A DNA stretch of 64,000 bases from the NCBI RefSeq assembly GCF_003610895.1, contig NZ_MCAS01000012.1, positions 267,045 to 331,044 on the forward strand. The letters are read 5' to 3'. Source of the stretch: Paraburkholderia fungorum. GTDB lineage: Bacteria; Pseudomonadota; Gammaproteobacteria; Burkholderiales; Burkholderiaceae. Shown here one piece after another: positions 34,698 to 43,240 of the stretch (the first letter of the stretch is position 1; the number at the start of each line of letters is the position of its first letter). Position numbers and translations under genes: made by a program. The notes below the pieces were generated by a model. It saw only the letters and a program-made list of their open reading frames with translations, was not told the origin of the DNA and searched no databases.

Positions 34698-34894
34698 TTT
34701 GCATGGAACCGGAGTAGTGCGTTGAAGCGCCCACTCTGGCCGACAGCTTTGCATGGGGCCGGAGTAAGAGCTTTGCATGGGACAGGAGTAACGCGCTAAA
34801 GCGCGAACTCCTGTCGACAGCTAAAGCACTAACTCCGGCCGACAGCTTTGCATGGGGCCAGAGTAAGTGCTAAAGCGCTAACTCTGGCCGACAG
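34698..34894 (+). repeat. Array of about 50-bp palindromic units, one nested in another
   Basis: Units begin TTTGCATGG and end CGACAG(C). Each forms a hairpin such as GGCCAGAGT / ACTCTGGCC with an inner GC(T)AAAGC loop. Unit 1 is 34698-34747. Unit 2 is split: 34748-34771 and 34822-34846. Unit 3 (34772-34821, arms GACAGGAGT / ACTCCTGTC) lies exactly inside unit 2. Unit 4 is 34847-34894. Units 2 and 4 each follow the AGC that ends the unit before, and unit 3 also follows an AGC. The array fills most of the leader of the benzoylformate decarboxylase gene. Confidence 0.85.
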
Positions 34895-34903
34895 GAGACA
34901 CGC

Positions 34904-36523
34904 ATGACCAGCAACGCGCCCCGTTCAGACGCATCGGGACTCTCTCAACCCACCTCGTTCACCGTGCGTGACGCCGTCATCGATCTCATGCGCCGTCTCG
35001 GCATGACGTCGGTGTTCGCCAATCCGGGGTCGACGGAATTGCCGTTGTTCCGCGATTTCCCGCACGATTTCCGTTACGTGCTGGGCTTGCAGGAAGCGGC
35101 CGTGGTCGGCATGGCCGACGGCTATGCGCAGGCCACCCGCAACGCGTCATTCGTGAATCTGCATTCGGCGGCAGGTGTAGGCAATGCGATGGGCAACATC
35201 TTCACCGCGTTCCGCAACCGCACGCCGATTGTGATCACCGCCGGGCAGCAGGCCCGCTCGATTCTGCCGTTCGACCCGTTCCTCGCGTCGACCCAGGCCA
35301 CCGAATTGCCGAAACCGTATGTCAAATGGAGCATCGAACCGGCGCGCGCCGAGGACGTGCCGCTGGCGATCGCGCGCGCTTATTACGTGGCGATGCAGGA
35401 ACCGCGCGGGCCGGTGCTGGTGTCGATTCCCGTCGACGACTGGGACCGCGCCGCGGAGCCGGTGCCGGCACGCGTAGTCAGTACCGGGACGCGGCCGGAG
35501 CCGTTCGTGCTGGAGCAGATCGGCGCGGCGCTCGATGCCTGCGAACGGCCGGCGTTCGTCGTGGGCGGCGCGGTCGACAGGGCCGGCGGCTGGGACGAAG
35601 TGGTGAGTCTCGCTGAACGCCATAACGCCCGCGTGTTCGTCGCGCCGATGACAGGCCGCTGCGCGTTCCCCGAAGACCATCGGCTGTTCGCCGGTTTCCT
35701 GCCGGCCATGCGCGAGAAGATCGTCGAAATGCTCGGTGGCCATGATCTGATCTTCGTGATCGGCGCGGCGGCCTTCACGTATCACGTCGAAGGTCATGGG
35801 CCGCATCTGCCTGCCGGTGCGGCGCTGTGCCAGTTGATCGACGATCCGGCGATCGCGGCGTGGGCGCCGGCCGGCACCGCGGTAGTCGGTAATATTCGTC
35901 TGGGCGTAGCCGATCTGCTATCGAGGCCTGCGCCGAAAGCGCGCCCCTTGCCTGCGCCGCGCCGCGCACGTCCGCGCGCGGAACCGTCGGCGTTGATGTC
36001 GGTGGCGTTTGCATTGCAGACCCTCGCCGAGGTGCGCCACGCGGACGATATCGTGGTCGAGGAGGCGCCGAGCGCACGTCCGGTGATGCAGAACTACCTG
36101 CCGTTCACGCGCAGCGGCACCTTCTACACAATGGACAGCGGTGGTCTCGGCTATGGCATGCCGGCTGCTGTCGGCGTGGCGTTGGCGAAGCCCGGCACGC
36201 GCGTGATCGGCCTGATTGGCGACGGCTCCAGCATGTATTCGATCCAGGCCATCTATAGCGCCGTGCAGATGAAACTGCCGGTTACATTCGTGATCCTGAA
36301 CAATTCCCGCTACGCCGCGTTGCAGGATTTCGCGCCGGAATTCGGCTTTGGTCCGAACGATCCTGTGCAAGGCACCGATCTGCCGGGACTCGACTTCGTA
36401 TCGCTTGCCGCGGGCATGGGTTGCCACGGTACGCGCGTGACCGATGCCGAACGCCTGCATGAGGTTCTGCGCGACGCATTGGCATCATCCGGACCGAGGC
36501 TGGTCGAAGTCGTCGTGGCCTGA
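34904..36523 (+). CDS. mdlC: Benzoylformate decarboxylase
   Basis: A 539-residue thiamine-diphosphate enzyme that converts benzoylformate to benzaldehyde and CO2. Ser43 in FANPGSTELPLF, Glu64 in GLQEAAVVGMADGYA and His87 in LHSAAGVGNAMGN correspond to the catalytic Ser26, Glu47 and His70 of the Pseudomonas putida enzyme, and YHVEG keeps the second active-site His. The cofactor motif is GDGSSMYS ending in NN. AGGAG, formed at the junction with the last palindromic unit, lies 6 bp before the ATG. It is followed by an aldehyde dehydrogenase, carrier and porin on the same strand. No mandelate dehydrogenase is in the window. Confidence 0.9.
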   Translation: MTSNAPRSDASGLSQPTSFTVRDAVIDLMRRLGMTSVFANPGSTELPLFRDFPHDFRYVLGLQEAAVVGMADGYAQATRNASFVNLHSAAGVGNAMGNIFTAFRNRTPIVITAGQQARSILPFDPFLASTQATELPKPYVKWSIEPARAEDVPLAIARAYYVAMQEPRGPVLVSIPVDDWDRAAEPVPARVVSTGTRPEPFVLEQIGAALDACERPAFVVGGAVDRAGGWDEVVSLAERHNARVFVAPMTGRCAFPEDHRLFAGFLPAMREKIVEMLGGHDLIFVIGAAAFTYHVEGHGPHLPAGAALCQLIDDPAIAAWAPAGTAVVGNIRLGVADLLSRPAPKARPLPAPRRARPRAEPSALMSVAFALQTLAEVRHADDIVVEEAPSARPVMQNYLPFTRSGTFYTMDSGGLGYGMPAAVGVALAKPGTRVIGLIGDGSSMYSIQAIYSAVQMKLPVTFVILNNSRYAALQDFAPEFGFGPNDPVQGTDLPGLDFVSLAAGMGCHGTRVTDAERLHEVLRDALASSGPRLVEVVVA

Positions 36524-36576
36524 TCTCGAGCGAGCGCCACACCCGCATTCAAAAACTTTCCGCAGGAGACAACACG

Positions 36577-38028
36577 ATGCAGAGCATTTCGATGCTGATC
36601 AACGGTGCAGCAGTAGACGCGAGCAACGGCGCTACCTTCGAGCGCCGCAATCCGCTCGATGGGGAAGTCGCGACGCGCGCTCCCGCGGCGACGGTTGCCG
36701 ACGCGGTAGCCGCCGCCGACGCCGCAGCAGCGGCGTTTCCGGCATGGTCCGCGCTCGGGCCGGGCGAGCGCCGCGCGCTGCTGATGAAGGCGGCGCACGC
36801 GCTGGAGGCGCGCAGCGACGCGTTCGCCAGAGTCATGGCCGCGGAGACGGGCGCATCGGCGATGTGGGCGGGGTTCAATGTGCATCTCGCCGCCGGCGGA
36901 TTGATGGAAGCAGCGTCGCTCACCACGCAGATTGGCGGCGAGCTGATTCCGTCCGACGTGCCGGGCAGTCTTGCGATGGGCGTGCGTCAGCCGGCCGGTG
37001 TCGTGCTCGGCATCGCGCCGTGGAATGCGCCGGTGATCCTCGCGGTGCGTGCAATTGCGTTGCCGCTTGCGTGCGGAAATACCGTCGTGCTGAAGGGTTC
37101 GGAGATCTGCCCCGGCACGCACGGCCTGATTATCGAGGTCTTGCAGGAAGCGGGTTTGCCCAAGGGCGTGGTGAACTTCATCACCAACGCGCCGGCCGAT
37201 GCGGGCGCCGTGGTCGAGGCCCTGATCGCCCATCCGAAAGTCCGGCGTGTCAATTTCACCGGCTCCACGCACGTGGGCAAGATTATCGCGGCCACCTGTG
37301 CGCGCTATCTGAAGCCGTCGGTGCTGGAGCTCGGCGGGAAAGCGCCGTTGATCGTGCTCGACGACGCGGATCTCGACGCAGCCGTCAACGCCGCAGCCTT
37401 CGGTGCGTTCGCCAACTCGGGGCAGATCTGCATGTCGACGGAACGGATCATCGTCGATGAGCGGGTCGCCGAGCCGTTCGTCGCGAAGCTCGCGCAGAAA
37501 GCGCGCGGCCTGCCGCTCGGCGATCCACGCAAAGGGCCGGTGGTGCTCGGCTCGGTGGTGGATATGGCGACGGTGGAGCGCTGCAACGCGCTGATCGACG
37601 ACGCACTGGCCAAAGGCGCCACGCTCGTCTGCGGCGGCAAGGCGGACAGCACCTTGATGCCCGCCACGCTGCTCGACCACGTCACACCCGCGATGCGCAT
37701 CTATGGCGAGGAGTCGTTCGGACCCGTGAAGGGCATTGTGCGTGTCAACGGCGAAGACGAAGCCGTCGCCTGTGCGAACGACAACGAATATGGGCTCTCG
37801 TCGGCCGTGTTCAGCCGTGATGTGGCGCGCGCGATGAATGTCGCGAGGCGCATCGAATCGGGCATTTGCCACGTCAACGGGCCGACCGTTCACGACGAAG
37901 CGCAAATGCCGTTCGGCGGCGTGAAAGGCAGTGGCTTTGGACGTTTCGGCGGGCAGGCGGGGATTGCCGAATTCACGGACTTGCGCTGGATTACCGTGCA
38001 AACCACGCCACGTCATTACCCCTTCTGA
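36577..38028 (+). CDS. Aldehyde dehydrogenase (benzaldehyde/vanillin type)
   Basis: A 483-residue NAD(P)-dependent dehydrogenase. The catalytic Glu lies in VLELGGKAPL and the Cys in ANSGQICMSTERI; cofactor-loop FTGSTHVGK and C-terminal MPFGGVKGSGFGRFGG are present. It resembles salicylaldehyde/vanillin dehydrogenases. Placed 54 bp after mdlC with CAGGAGA before the start, it most likely oxidises benzaldehyde to benzoate (inferred from order). Confidence 0.88.
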   Translation: MQSISMLINGAAVDASNGATFERRNPLDGEVATRAPAATVADAVAAADAAAAAFPAWSALGPGERRALLMKAAHALEARSDAFARVMAAETGASAMWAGFNVHLAAGGLMEAASLTTQIGGELIPSDVPGSLAMGVRQPAGVVLGIAPWNAPVILAVRAIALPLACGNTVVLKGSEICPGTHGLIIEVLQEAGLPKGVVNFITNAPADAGAVVEALIAHPKVRRVNFTGSTHVGKIIAATCARYLKPSVLELGGKAPLIVLDDADLDAAVNAAAFGAFANSGQICMSTERIIVDERVAEPFVAKLAQKARGLPLGDPRKGPVVLGSVVDMATVERCNALIDDALAKGATLVCGGKADSTLMPATLLDHVTPAMRIYGEESFGPVKGIVRVNGEDEAVACANDNEYGLSSAVFSRDVARAMNVARRIESGICHVNGPTVHDEAQMPFGGVKGSGFGRFGGQAGIAEFTDLRWITVQTTPRHYPF

Positions 38029-38284
38029 AGAGACGATGGCTGTTCCGGTTGCAGCATGTCGTTGCATGTTGCAGCACGCCGGTTCACCGCAACGATGCGC
38101 ACGCCGTGCAAGCCATGCATACATGTCATGGCTTTTGCGCGAAACGGCAATGTCGGAAGCGGGGCTCCCGCTCACATACTCAGCAAAAAGCATGACCTGA
38201 AAACGTGCCGCAAAGGCATACCTCAAAGCATGACGAGAAAAAGCGCGACGCTCAGATCGCGCATACAAACCAGGAGACAGCTGC

Positions 38285-39712
38285 ATGACCAGTTATGTAC
38301 CACCGGCCGGTCCGGCCAGTGCGGCAACCGGCACGACCGATGCGGGCGGCGCGCCGCTCACCGGTAATCAGGCGGGAATCGAAGAGGGGCGTCACGTGGT
38401 CGACATCGGCCGCACGCTCGACGAAGGCCCGTACACCATCATGCAGAAGACCGTGGTGTTTCTCGCGGCGTTGTCGATCGTGCTGGACGGTTTCGACAGT
38501 CAACTGATCGGTTTTGCGATTCCCGTGTTGATCAAGGAGTGGGGCGTCACGCGCGCGGCTTTTGCGCCGGTGGTTGCGGCCGGGCTGATCGGCATGGGCA
38601 TAGGCAGCGCGTGTGCCGGGCTGCTGGCGGATCGCTTCGGCCGCCGCTGGGCGGTAATCGGCAGCGTGCTGGTGTTCGGCGCCGCCACGTGCGGTATCTG
38701 CTTCGCGCCTGACATCGTGACGATTGCCGTGTTGCGCTTTATCGCCGGTCTGGGCATCGGCGGCGCATTACCGAGTTCGACGACCATGACCGCGGAGTTC
38801 ACGCCGGCTCGCCGCCGCACATTGGCCGTCACCGCGACGATTGTCTGCGTGCCGCTCGGCGGCATGGTGGCGGGTCTGTTCGCGCACGAAATTCTACCGA
38901 CGTACGGATGGCGCGGCTTGTTCATGATCGGCGGCGTGCTGCCTCTCGCGCTCGGCGTGTTGCTGCTCTTCACGTTGCCTGAGTCGCCGCGCTTTCTCGC
39001 CCGGCGTCCGCAACGCTGGCCGGAGCTCAAACGCCTGCTTGGCCGGATGTCGCGGCCGGTGGCAAGCGGCTGCGTATTTGCCGACTCGCGCGAACAGGCC
39101 GTTGAAAAGCACACGGGTTTTACCGCGCTCTTCCGCGAGGGTCTGGCGCTCGATACGGTAGCCATCTGGTGCGCGTTCTGCCTATGCCTGCTGGCCGTCT
39201 ATAGCGCCTTCAGCTGGCTGCCGACCATGCTGAGCACGCAAGGCCTCTCGGTGGCTGTGGCGGGTTCGGGGCTCACCGCGTACAACCTGGGTGGAGTGGT
39301 TGGCGCGTTGCTGTGCGCCGCGGTGATCGCTCGCACCGGCTCGCGTTGGCCTTTGATTCTCTGCAGTGCGGGTGGCGCGGTGAGCGCGTTGTTGCTGCTC
39401 GGTGTGAACATCGCCGATCACACCGGCCTGCTGATCTTCGGTCTCGGTGTGCACGGACTGTTCGTCAACGCGGTTCAGTCGACCATGTTCGCGCTGTGTG
39501 CTTATGTCTATCCGACCCGTGTGCGCGCCACCGGCACCGCGTCGGCGCTCGCGTTCGGCCGGCTCGGCGCGATTGCCAGCGCGTTCGCGGGTGCGGTGGT
39601 GATCACGGCCGGCGGCGCATCGTCGTACTTATGGATGCTCGGAATCGCGATGTTGATCGTGATGGTCGCGCTGATGGCGGTCAAACGCCATATTCCGACG
39701 CCGGGTGTTTGA
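38285..39712 (+). CDS. MFS transporter, aromatic acid:H+ symporter (AAHS) family
   Basis: A 475-residue, 12-helix carrier. LDGFDSQLIGFAIPVL in helix 1 is the AAHS signature with its Asp. GLLADRFGRRWA and RFIAGLGIGGALPSSTTMTAEF follow, and the C-terminal half has YPTRVRATGTASALAFGRLGA. BenK/PcaK/MhpT relatives import benzoate-like acids. The context (downstream of benzoylformate decarboxylase and aldehyde dehydrogenase) suggests benzoylformate, mandelate or a similar aromatic acid. AGGAGACAGCTGC precedes the start. The N-terminal 45 residues are a longer than usual hydrophilic tail. Confidence 0.9.
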   Translation: MTSYVPPAGPASAATGTTDAGGAPLTGNQAGIEEGRHVVDIGRTLDEGPYTIMQKTVVFLAALSIVLDGFDSQLIGFAIPVLIKEWGVTRAAFAPVVAAGLIGMGIGSACAGLLADRFGRRWAVIGSVLVFGAATCGICFAPDIVTIAVLRFIAGLGIGGALPSSTTMTAEFTPARRRTLAVTATIVCVPLGGMVAGLFAHEILPTYGWRGLFMIGGVLPLALGVLLLFTLPESPRFLARRPQRWPELKRLLGRMSRPVASGCVFADSREQAVEKHTGFTALFREGLALDTVAIWCAFCLCLLAVYSAFSWLPTMLSTQGLSVAVAGSGLTAYNLGGVVGALLCAAVIARTGSRWPLILCSAGGAVSALLLLGVNIADHTGLLIFGLGVHGLFVNAVQSTMFALCAYVYPTRVRATGTASALAFGRLGAIASAFAGAVVITAGGASSYLWMLGIAMLIVMVALMAVKRHIPTPGV

Positions 39713-39923
39713 GGGACGCAATGTCCTGACTTGCGGCGATTGTGTGTGACAGGCGGATCGCCGCTATCTGAGGCAGTCAATCGTGAATGTGCCGGACGGT
39801 TTGAACAGCGGTCGGCATCGCCACGCCGGTAATTAGTATCGCTACATAAAAGATGCTGCGTATGGGCTGCATCGGTATAGCTGTGCGCTCATACAAAGCA
39901 CCCGTCAAGGAGACACGGAGATA

Positions 39924-41060
39924 ATGAAATACCAACTCGCTTTGGGCAGTGTGCTGCTCGGTATCAGCGCCTCGTCGTTCGCACAGAGCAGCGTGACGTT
40001 GTACGGGATCATCGACACCGGCATCGAACTGGTGACGCATGCGAATGCGGCGGGCAATAGCGTCGTGCGCATGCCGGGCATTACCGGCGAATTTCCGTCG
40101 CGCTGGGGGATTCGCGGCAAGGAGGGCCTGGGTGGTGGGTTGTCCGCGGTGTTTGTGCTGGAGAGCGGCTTTAATACCAGGGGCGGCACGCTCAATCAGG
40201 GTGGCCGGCTGTTTGGACGGCAAGCTTACGTCGGTCTCGAGAGTCCCTATGGCACGTTGACGTTCGGCCGCCAATACACGATGACGTATTGGGCGATCCT
40301 CGACTCCGATCTGCTCGGTCCCGACATATACGGCGGCACGGGGTCGTTCGATCAGTACATGCCGAGCGCACGCAGCGACAACACGATTGCGTACAAGGGC
40401 ACGTTCTCGGGTTTCACGTTCGGCGCGACTTATTCATTCGGCCGCGACTCGGCGGGGACGGGCAATTCGCCGGGGCAGGGTACCTGTGTGGGGTCGATTC
40501 CGGGCAGTTCGCAGAGTTGCCGTGAATGGTCGACGATGTTGCGCTATGACATGAACGGCTACGGCGTGGCGGGCGCCTACGACGAACAACGCGGCGGCCC
40601 GGGTGCCGCCGCGAATCTGTACGACGGCACGGCGCCTTTTGCGTTGACGCAATCTGGCGACAAGGACGTGCGGATGCAGTTGAACGGCTATGGACACATC
40701 GGGCCGGTGAAGCTTGGAGCAGGTTGGCTTGGCCGTCATGTCGAAACGGTGTCCCCGGCGTTGCCGGACGTGCGCTCGAATCTGTACTACCTGACTGCGT
40801 CCTATAACGTGACGCCCGCGTTCATTTTCGATGGCGGCGTGTACCGCATCGTCAATCGCGCAGACGACACTCGCGGCACCATCGCCGCGCTACGCACCAC
40901 GTATCTGTTGTCGAAGCGTTCCGCGGTTTACCTGCAAGGTGCGTATCTGTTCAACAGTGCGCATGCTGCTTATACGGTGAGCCAGGGCGGCGGAGGCACG
41001 ACGCCGGCGCCAGGCATCGGGCAACTCGGGGTGATGGCCGGCATTCGCCACTCGTTCTGA
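39924..41060 (+). CDS. Gram-negative outer-membrane porin
   Basis: A 378-residue Burkholderia-type porin. The signal peptide (about 1-20, SSFA-QSSVTLYG) is followed by GIRGKEGLGGGL, FGRQAYVGL and FGRQYTM loops, and the chain ends GIRHSF. It closes the benzoylformate gene run (210 bp after the carrier) and may admit the aromatic acid through the outer membrane (inferred). AAGGAGA lies about 12 bp before the start. A bidirectional terminator follows. Confidence 0.9.
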   Translation: MKYQLALGSVLLGISASSFAQSSVTLYGIIDTGIELVTHANAAGNSVVRMPGITGEFPSRWGIRGKEGLGGGLSAVFVLESGFNTRGGTLNQGGRLFGRQAYVGLESPYGTLTFGRQYTMTYWAILDSDLLGPDIYGGTGSFDQYMPSARSDNTIAYKGTFSGFTFGATYSFGRDSAGTGNSPGQGTCVGSIPGSSQSCREWSTMLRYDMNGYGVAGAYDEQRGGPGAAANLYDGTAPFALTQSGDKDVRMQLNGYGHIGPVKLGAGWLGRHVETVSPALPDVRSNLYYLTASYNVTPAFIFDGGVYRIVNRADDTRGTIAALRTTYLLSKRSAVYLQGAYLFNSAHAAYTVSQGGGGTTPAPGIGQLGVMAGIRHSF

Positions 41061-41096
41061 ACGATGCACTGAAAGTGCGGTGACCAGGCTCAAGAG

Positions 41097-41135
41097 AAAA
41101 CGGCCACGTCGACATGTTTGACGTGGCCGTTTTTT
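41097..41135. terminator. Bidirectional terminator between porin and gabD
   Basis: AAAACGGCCACGTC pairs with GACGTGGCCGTTTT; T runs on both strands. It separates convergent genes. Confidence 0.9.
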
Positions 41136-41138
41136 GCA

Positions 41139-42599
41139 TCAGATGCCGCCGACGCACATGTACTTGATTACCACATAATCGTCGATACCGTAGTGCGAGC
41201 CTTCGCGGCCGAGACCGGATTGCTTGACTCCGCCGAACGGCGCGACTTCGTTGGAAATCAGACCGGTGTTGATCCCCACCATGCCATATTCGAGCGCTTC
41301 CGCGACACGCCAGACGCGGCCGATATCGCGGCTATAGAAGTACGACGCGAGGCCGAATTCCGTATCGTTGGCGAGGCGGATCACTTCTTCGTCCGACGAG
41401 AAGCGGAACAGCGGCGCGAGCGGCCCGAAGGTTTCGTCGCGCGCGACCTTCATGGCCGGCGTCACATCCGCAAGCACGGTCGGCTCGAAGAAGCCGTGGC
41501 CGAGCGCATGGCGCTTGCCGCCGGTGACGATGCGAGCCCCTTTGGCGAGGGCGTCTTCGATATGCGACTCGACCTTGAGCACGGCCGCTTCGTTGATCAG
41601 GGGTCCTTGCGTGACACCTTCTTCGGTGCCGCGGCCGACCTTGAGCTGCTCGACGGCGACGCGCAGTTTTTCGGCGAATGCGTCGTAGACCTTATCGTGC
41701 ACGTAGAAGCGATTCGTGCACACGCAGGTCTGACCGCTGTTGCGATATTTCGATGCGATGGCGCCCGCGACGGCCGCATCCAGATCCGCGTCGTCGAAGA
41801 CGATGAAGGGTGCGTTGCCGCCGAGCTCGAGCGACACTTTCTTGACCGTCGGCGCGCACTGCGCCATCAGCAGACGGCCTACCGGCGTCGAGCCGGTGAA
41901 GGACAGTTTGCGCACGATCGGATTGCCGGTCATTTCCGCGCCGATCGCTTTCGGCTCGCCGGTCACGACGTTGAACACGCCGCGCGGCACACCGGCGCGT
42001 TCGGCCAGCACGGCGAGGGCGAGGGCCGACAGCGGCGTGGCTTCGGCCGGTTTGACGATGATCGGGCAACCGGCGGCGAGTGCCGGGCCGACTTTACGCG
42101 TGATCATGGCCGCCGGGAAATTCCACGGCGTGATGGCTGCGCAGACGCCGATCGGTTCTTTCGTCACGACGATGCGTTTGTCGCCTGCCGGCGTGGGGAT
42201 GGTGTCGCCGTTGACGCGTTTGCCTTCTTCCGCGAACCATTCCAGGAACGAGGCGGCGTACAGGATTTCGCCTTTGGCTTCGGCGAGGGGTTTGCCTTGT
42301 TCGGTGGTCAGGATCGTTGCCAGATCGTCGGCGTTTTCCAGCATCAGGTCATGCCATTTACGCAGGATCGTGGCGCGTTGTTTGGCGGTGGTTGCTCGCC
42401 ATGCTGGCCATGCGGCGTTGGCCGTGTCGATTGCGCGGCGGGTTTCGGTTGTGCCCATGCGGGGCACGGTGGCGATGGTTTCGCCTGTGGCCGGGTTTTT
42501 GACTTCGAATGTTGTGTTGTCTTCGGCGGATTGCCATTCGCCTGCTATGTAGGCTTTTGTTTTTAGAAGTGTGGGGTCTTGCAGGACTGGCGTTGGCAT
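41139..42599 (-). CDS. gabD: Succinate-semialdehyde dehydrogenase
   Basis: A 486-residue NADP-dependent enzyme oxidising succinic semialdehyde to succinate, the last step of GABA use. AAITPWNFPAAMITRK, FTGSTPVGR, the catalytic Glu in SLELGGNAPF and Cys in RNSGQTCVCTNR are those of GabD; the second Cys of the redox switch is also present. It lies downstream of gabT on the same strand, but 810 bp away with two repeat copies between. The first 60 codons end almost only in A or C, unlike the rest of the gene, in the direction of repeat copy 2. Confidence 0.93.
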   Translation of the reverse strand: MPTPVLQDPTLLKTKAYIAGEWQSAEDNTTFEVKNPATGETIATVPRMGTTETRRAIDTANAAWPAWRATTAKQRATILRKWHDLMLENADDLATILTTEQGKPLAEAKGEILYAASFLEWFAEEGKRVNGDTIPTPAGDKRIVVTKEPIGVCAAITPWNFPAAMITRKVGPALAAGCPIIVKPAEATPLSALALAVLAERAGVPRGVFNVVTGEPKAIGAEMTGNPIVRKLSFTGSTPVGRLLMAQCAPTVKKVSLELGGNAPFIVFDDADLDAAVAGAIASKYRNSGQTCVCTNRFYVHDKVYDAFAEKLRVAVEQLKVGRGTEEGVTQGPLINEAAVLKVESHIEDALAKGARIVTGGKRHALGHGFFEPTVLADVTPAMKVARDETFGPLAPLFRFSSDEEVIRLANDTEFGLASYFYSRDIGRVWRVAEALEYGMVGINTGLISNEVAPFGGVKQSGLGREGSHYGIDDYVVIKYMCVGGI

Positions 42600-42712
42600 T
42601 TGGGTTTCGCTCCAGGGGTTTGGGTTTTTTTTGTTGCCTGTGCGGCGCTTGGTGGTTGTGGTTTTTTGCTTTTGCTTGTTGTGGGTTCTTCTTTGGCCTT
42701 TCCTTGTTTTGC
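42540..42712. other. G+T-rich, A-poor zone on the tail side of repeat copy 2
   Basis: In 42601-42720, I count 2 A in 120 plus-strand bases; 99 are G or T. Seen from the repeat's own strand (minus) this is A+C-rich, as beside the other copies. The bias extends into the start of gabD. Confidence 0.8.
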
Positions 42713-42920
42713 TAGTGGTCTATTAGCGTTGCCCCTGTGCGGGGCGGCACTTACTTTCTTTGCCGCCGCAAAGAAAGATAAGCAAAGAAAGCGGCTCACC
42801 CCGCCAGCTCATAAGCGGGTCCCCCGCACAGCCACGGTAGTGGTGCATCTGGAATCCGTGTGCTCGCACACTCCGCTCCAGTGACAAGGCCGTCATACTT
42901 CCGGCGGCGCTGCGCGCGCC
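42713..42920 (-). repeat. Composite hairpin repeat, copy 2 (arm A, block beta)
   Basis: On the minus strand it reads from arm A (GCGCGCGCAGCGCC, shared with copy 1) through block beta (CCGTGGCTGTGCGGGGG, shared with copy 4) to ATGAGCTGG, the CTTTCTTTGC hairpin and the tail AATAGACCACTA. It faces away from copy 3, with which it forms an inverted pair. Confidence 0.9.
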
Positions 42921-42958
42921 GACGCGCAGTTCGAAAACCAACGCGTTTTCCAGCGTAT

Positions 42959-43240
42959 CGCCGAGGCGAAGCCGATGGCCCCCACCACGCACCACCGAAG
43001 CCTTGGTTTCCCATGCAGACCCGTCCGCGACGCACGTAGTGCGGAGTGGGAGCGAATGAGTCCTTTGTCACTTATGCCGAATGTGCGAGAACACGGATTC
43101 CAGATGCACCACTACCCCCTCCAAGCTGGGGGACCCACTTAAGAATTAGCGGTTTGAGCCGCTTTCTTTGCTTATCTTTCTTTGCGGCGGCAAAGAAAGT
43201 AAGTGCCGCCCCGCACAGGGGCAACACTAATAGACCACTA
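42959..43240 (+). repeat. Composite hairpin repeat, copy 3 (arm B, block alpha)
   Basis: Arm B (CGCCGAGGCGAAGCCGA to GAGTCCTTTGTCAC, shared with copy 4), block alpha (CCCCCTCCAAGCTGGGGG, shared with copy 1), AAGAATTAG (shared with copy 4), the common CTTTCTTTGC hairpin and the tail. Its tail points into the end of gabT. Confidence 0.9.

Noticed and set aside
34698..34894. CRISPR array
   Set aside because: Units are hairpins with internal variation, are directly joined or nested, and have no unique spacers; no cas gene is nearby.
36310..38286. 658-residue minus-strand frame over the benzoylformate and aldehyde dehydrogenase genes
   Set aside because: Shadow of real genes on the plus strand; no recognisable domain, Arg/His-rich composition.
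41118..42566. 482-residue plus-strand frame antisense to gabD
   Set aside because: Shadow frame; the minus strand encodes a full succinate-semialdehyde dehydrogenase.
42713..43240. Insertion sequence or transposon
   Set aside because: No transposase frame, no terminal inverted repeats around the pair and no clear target duplication; it is a non-coding repeat family.
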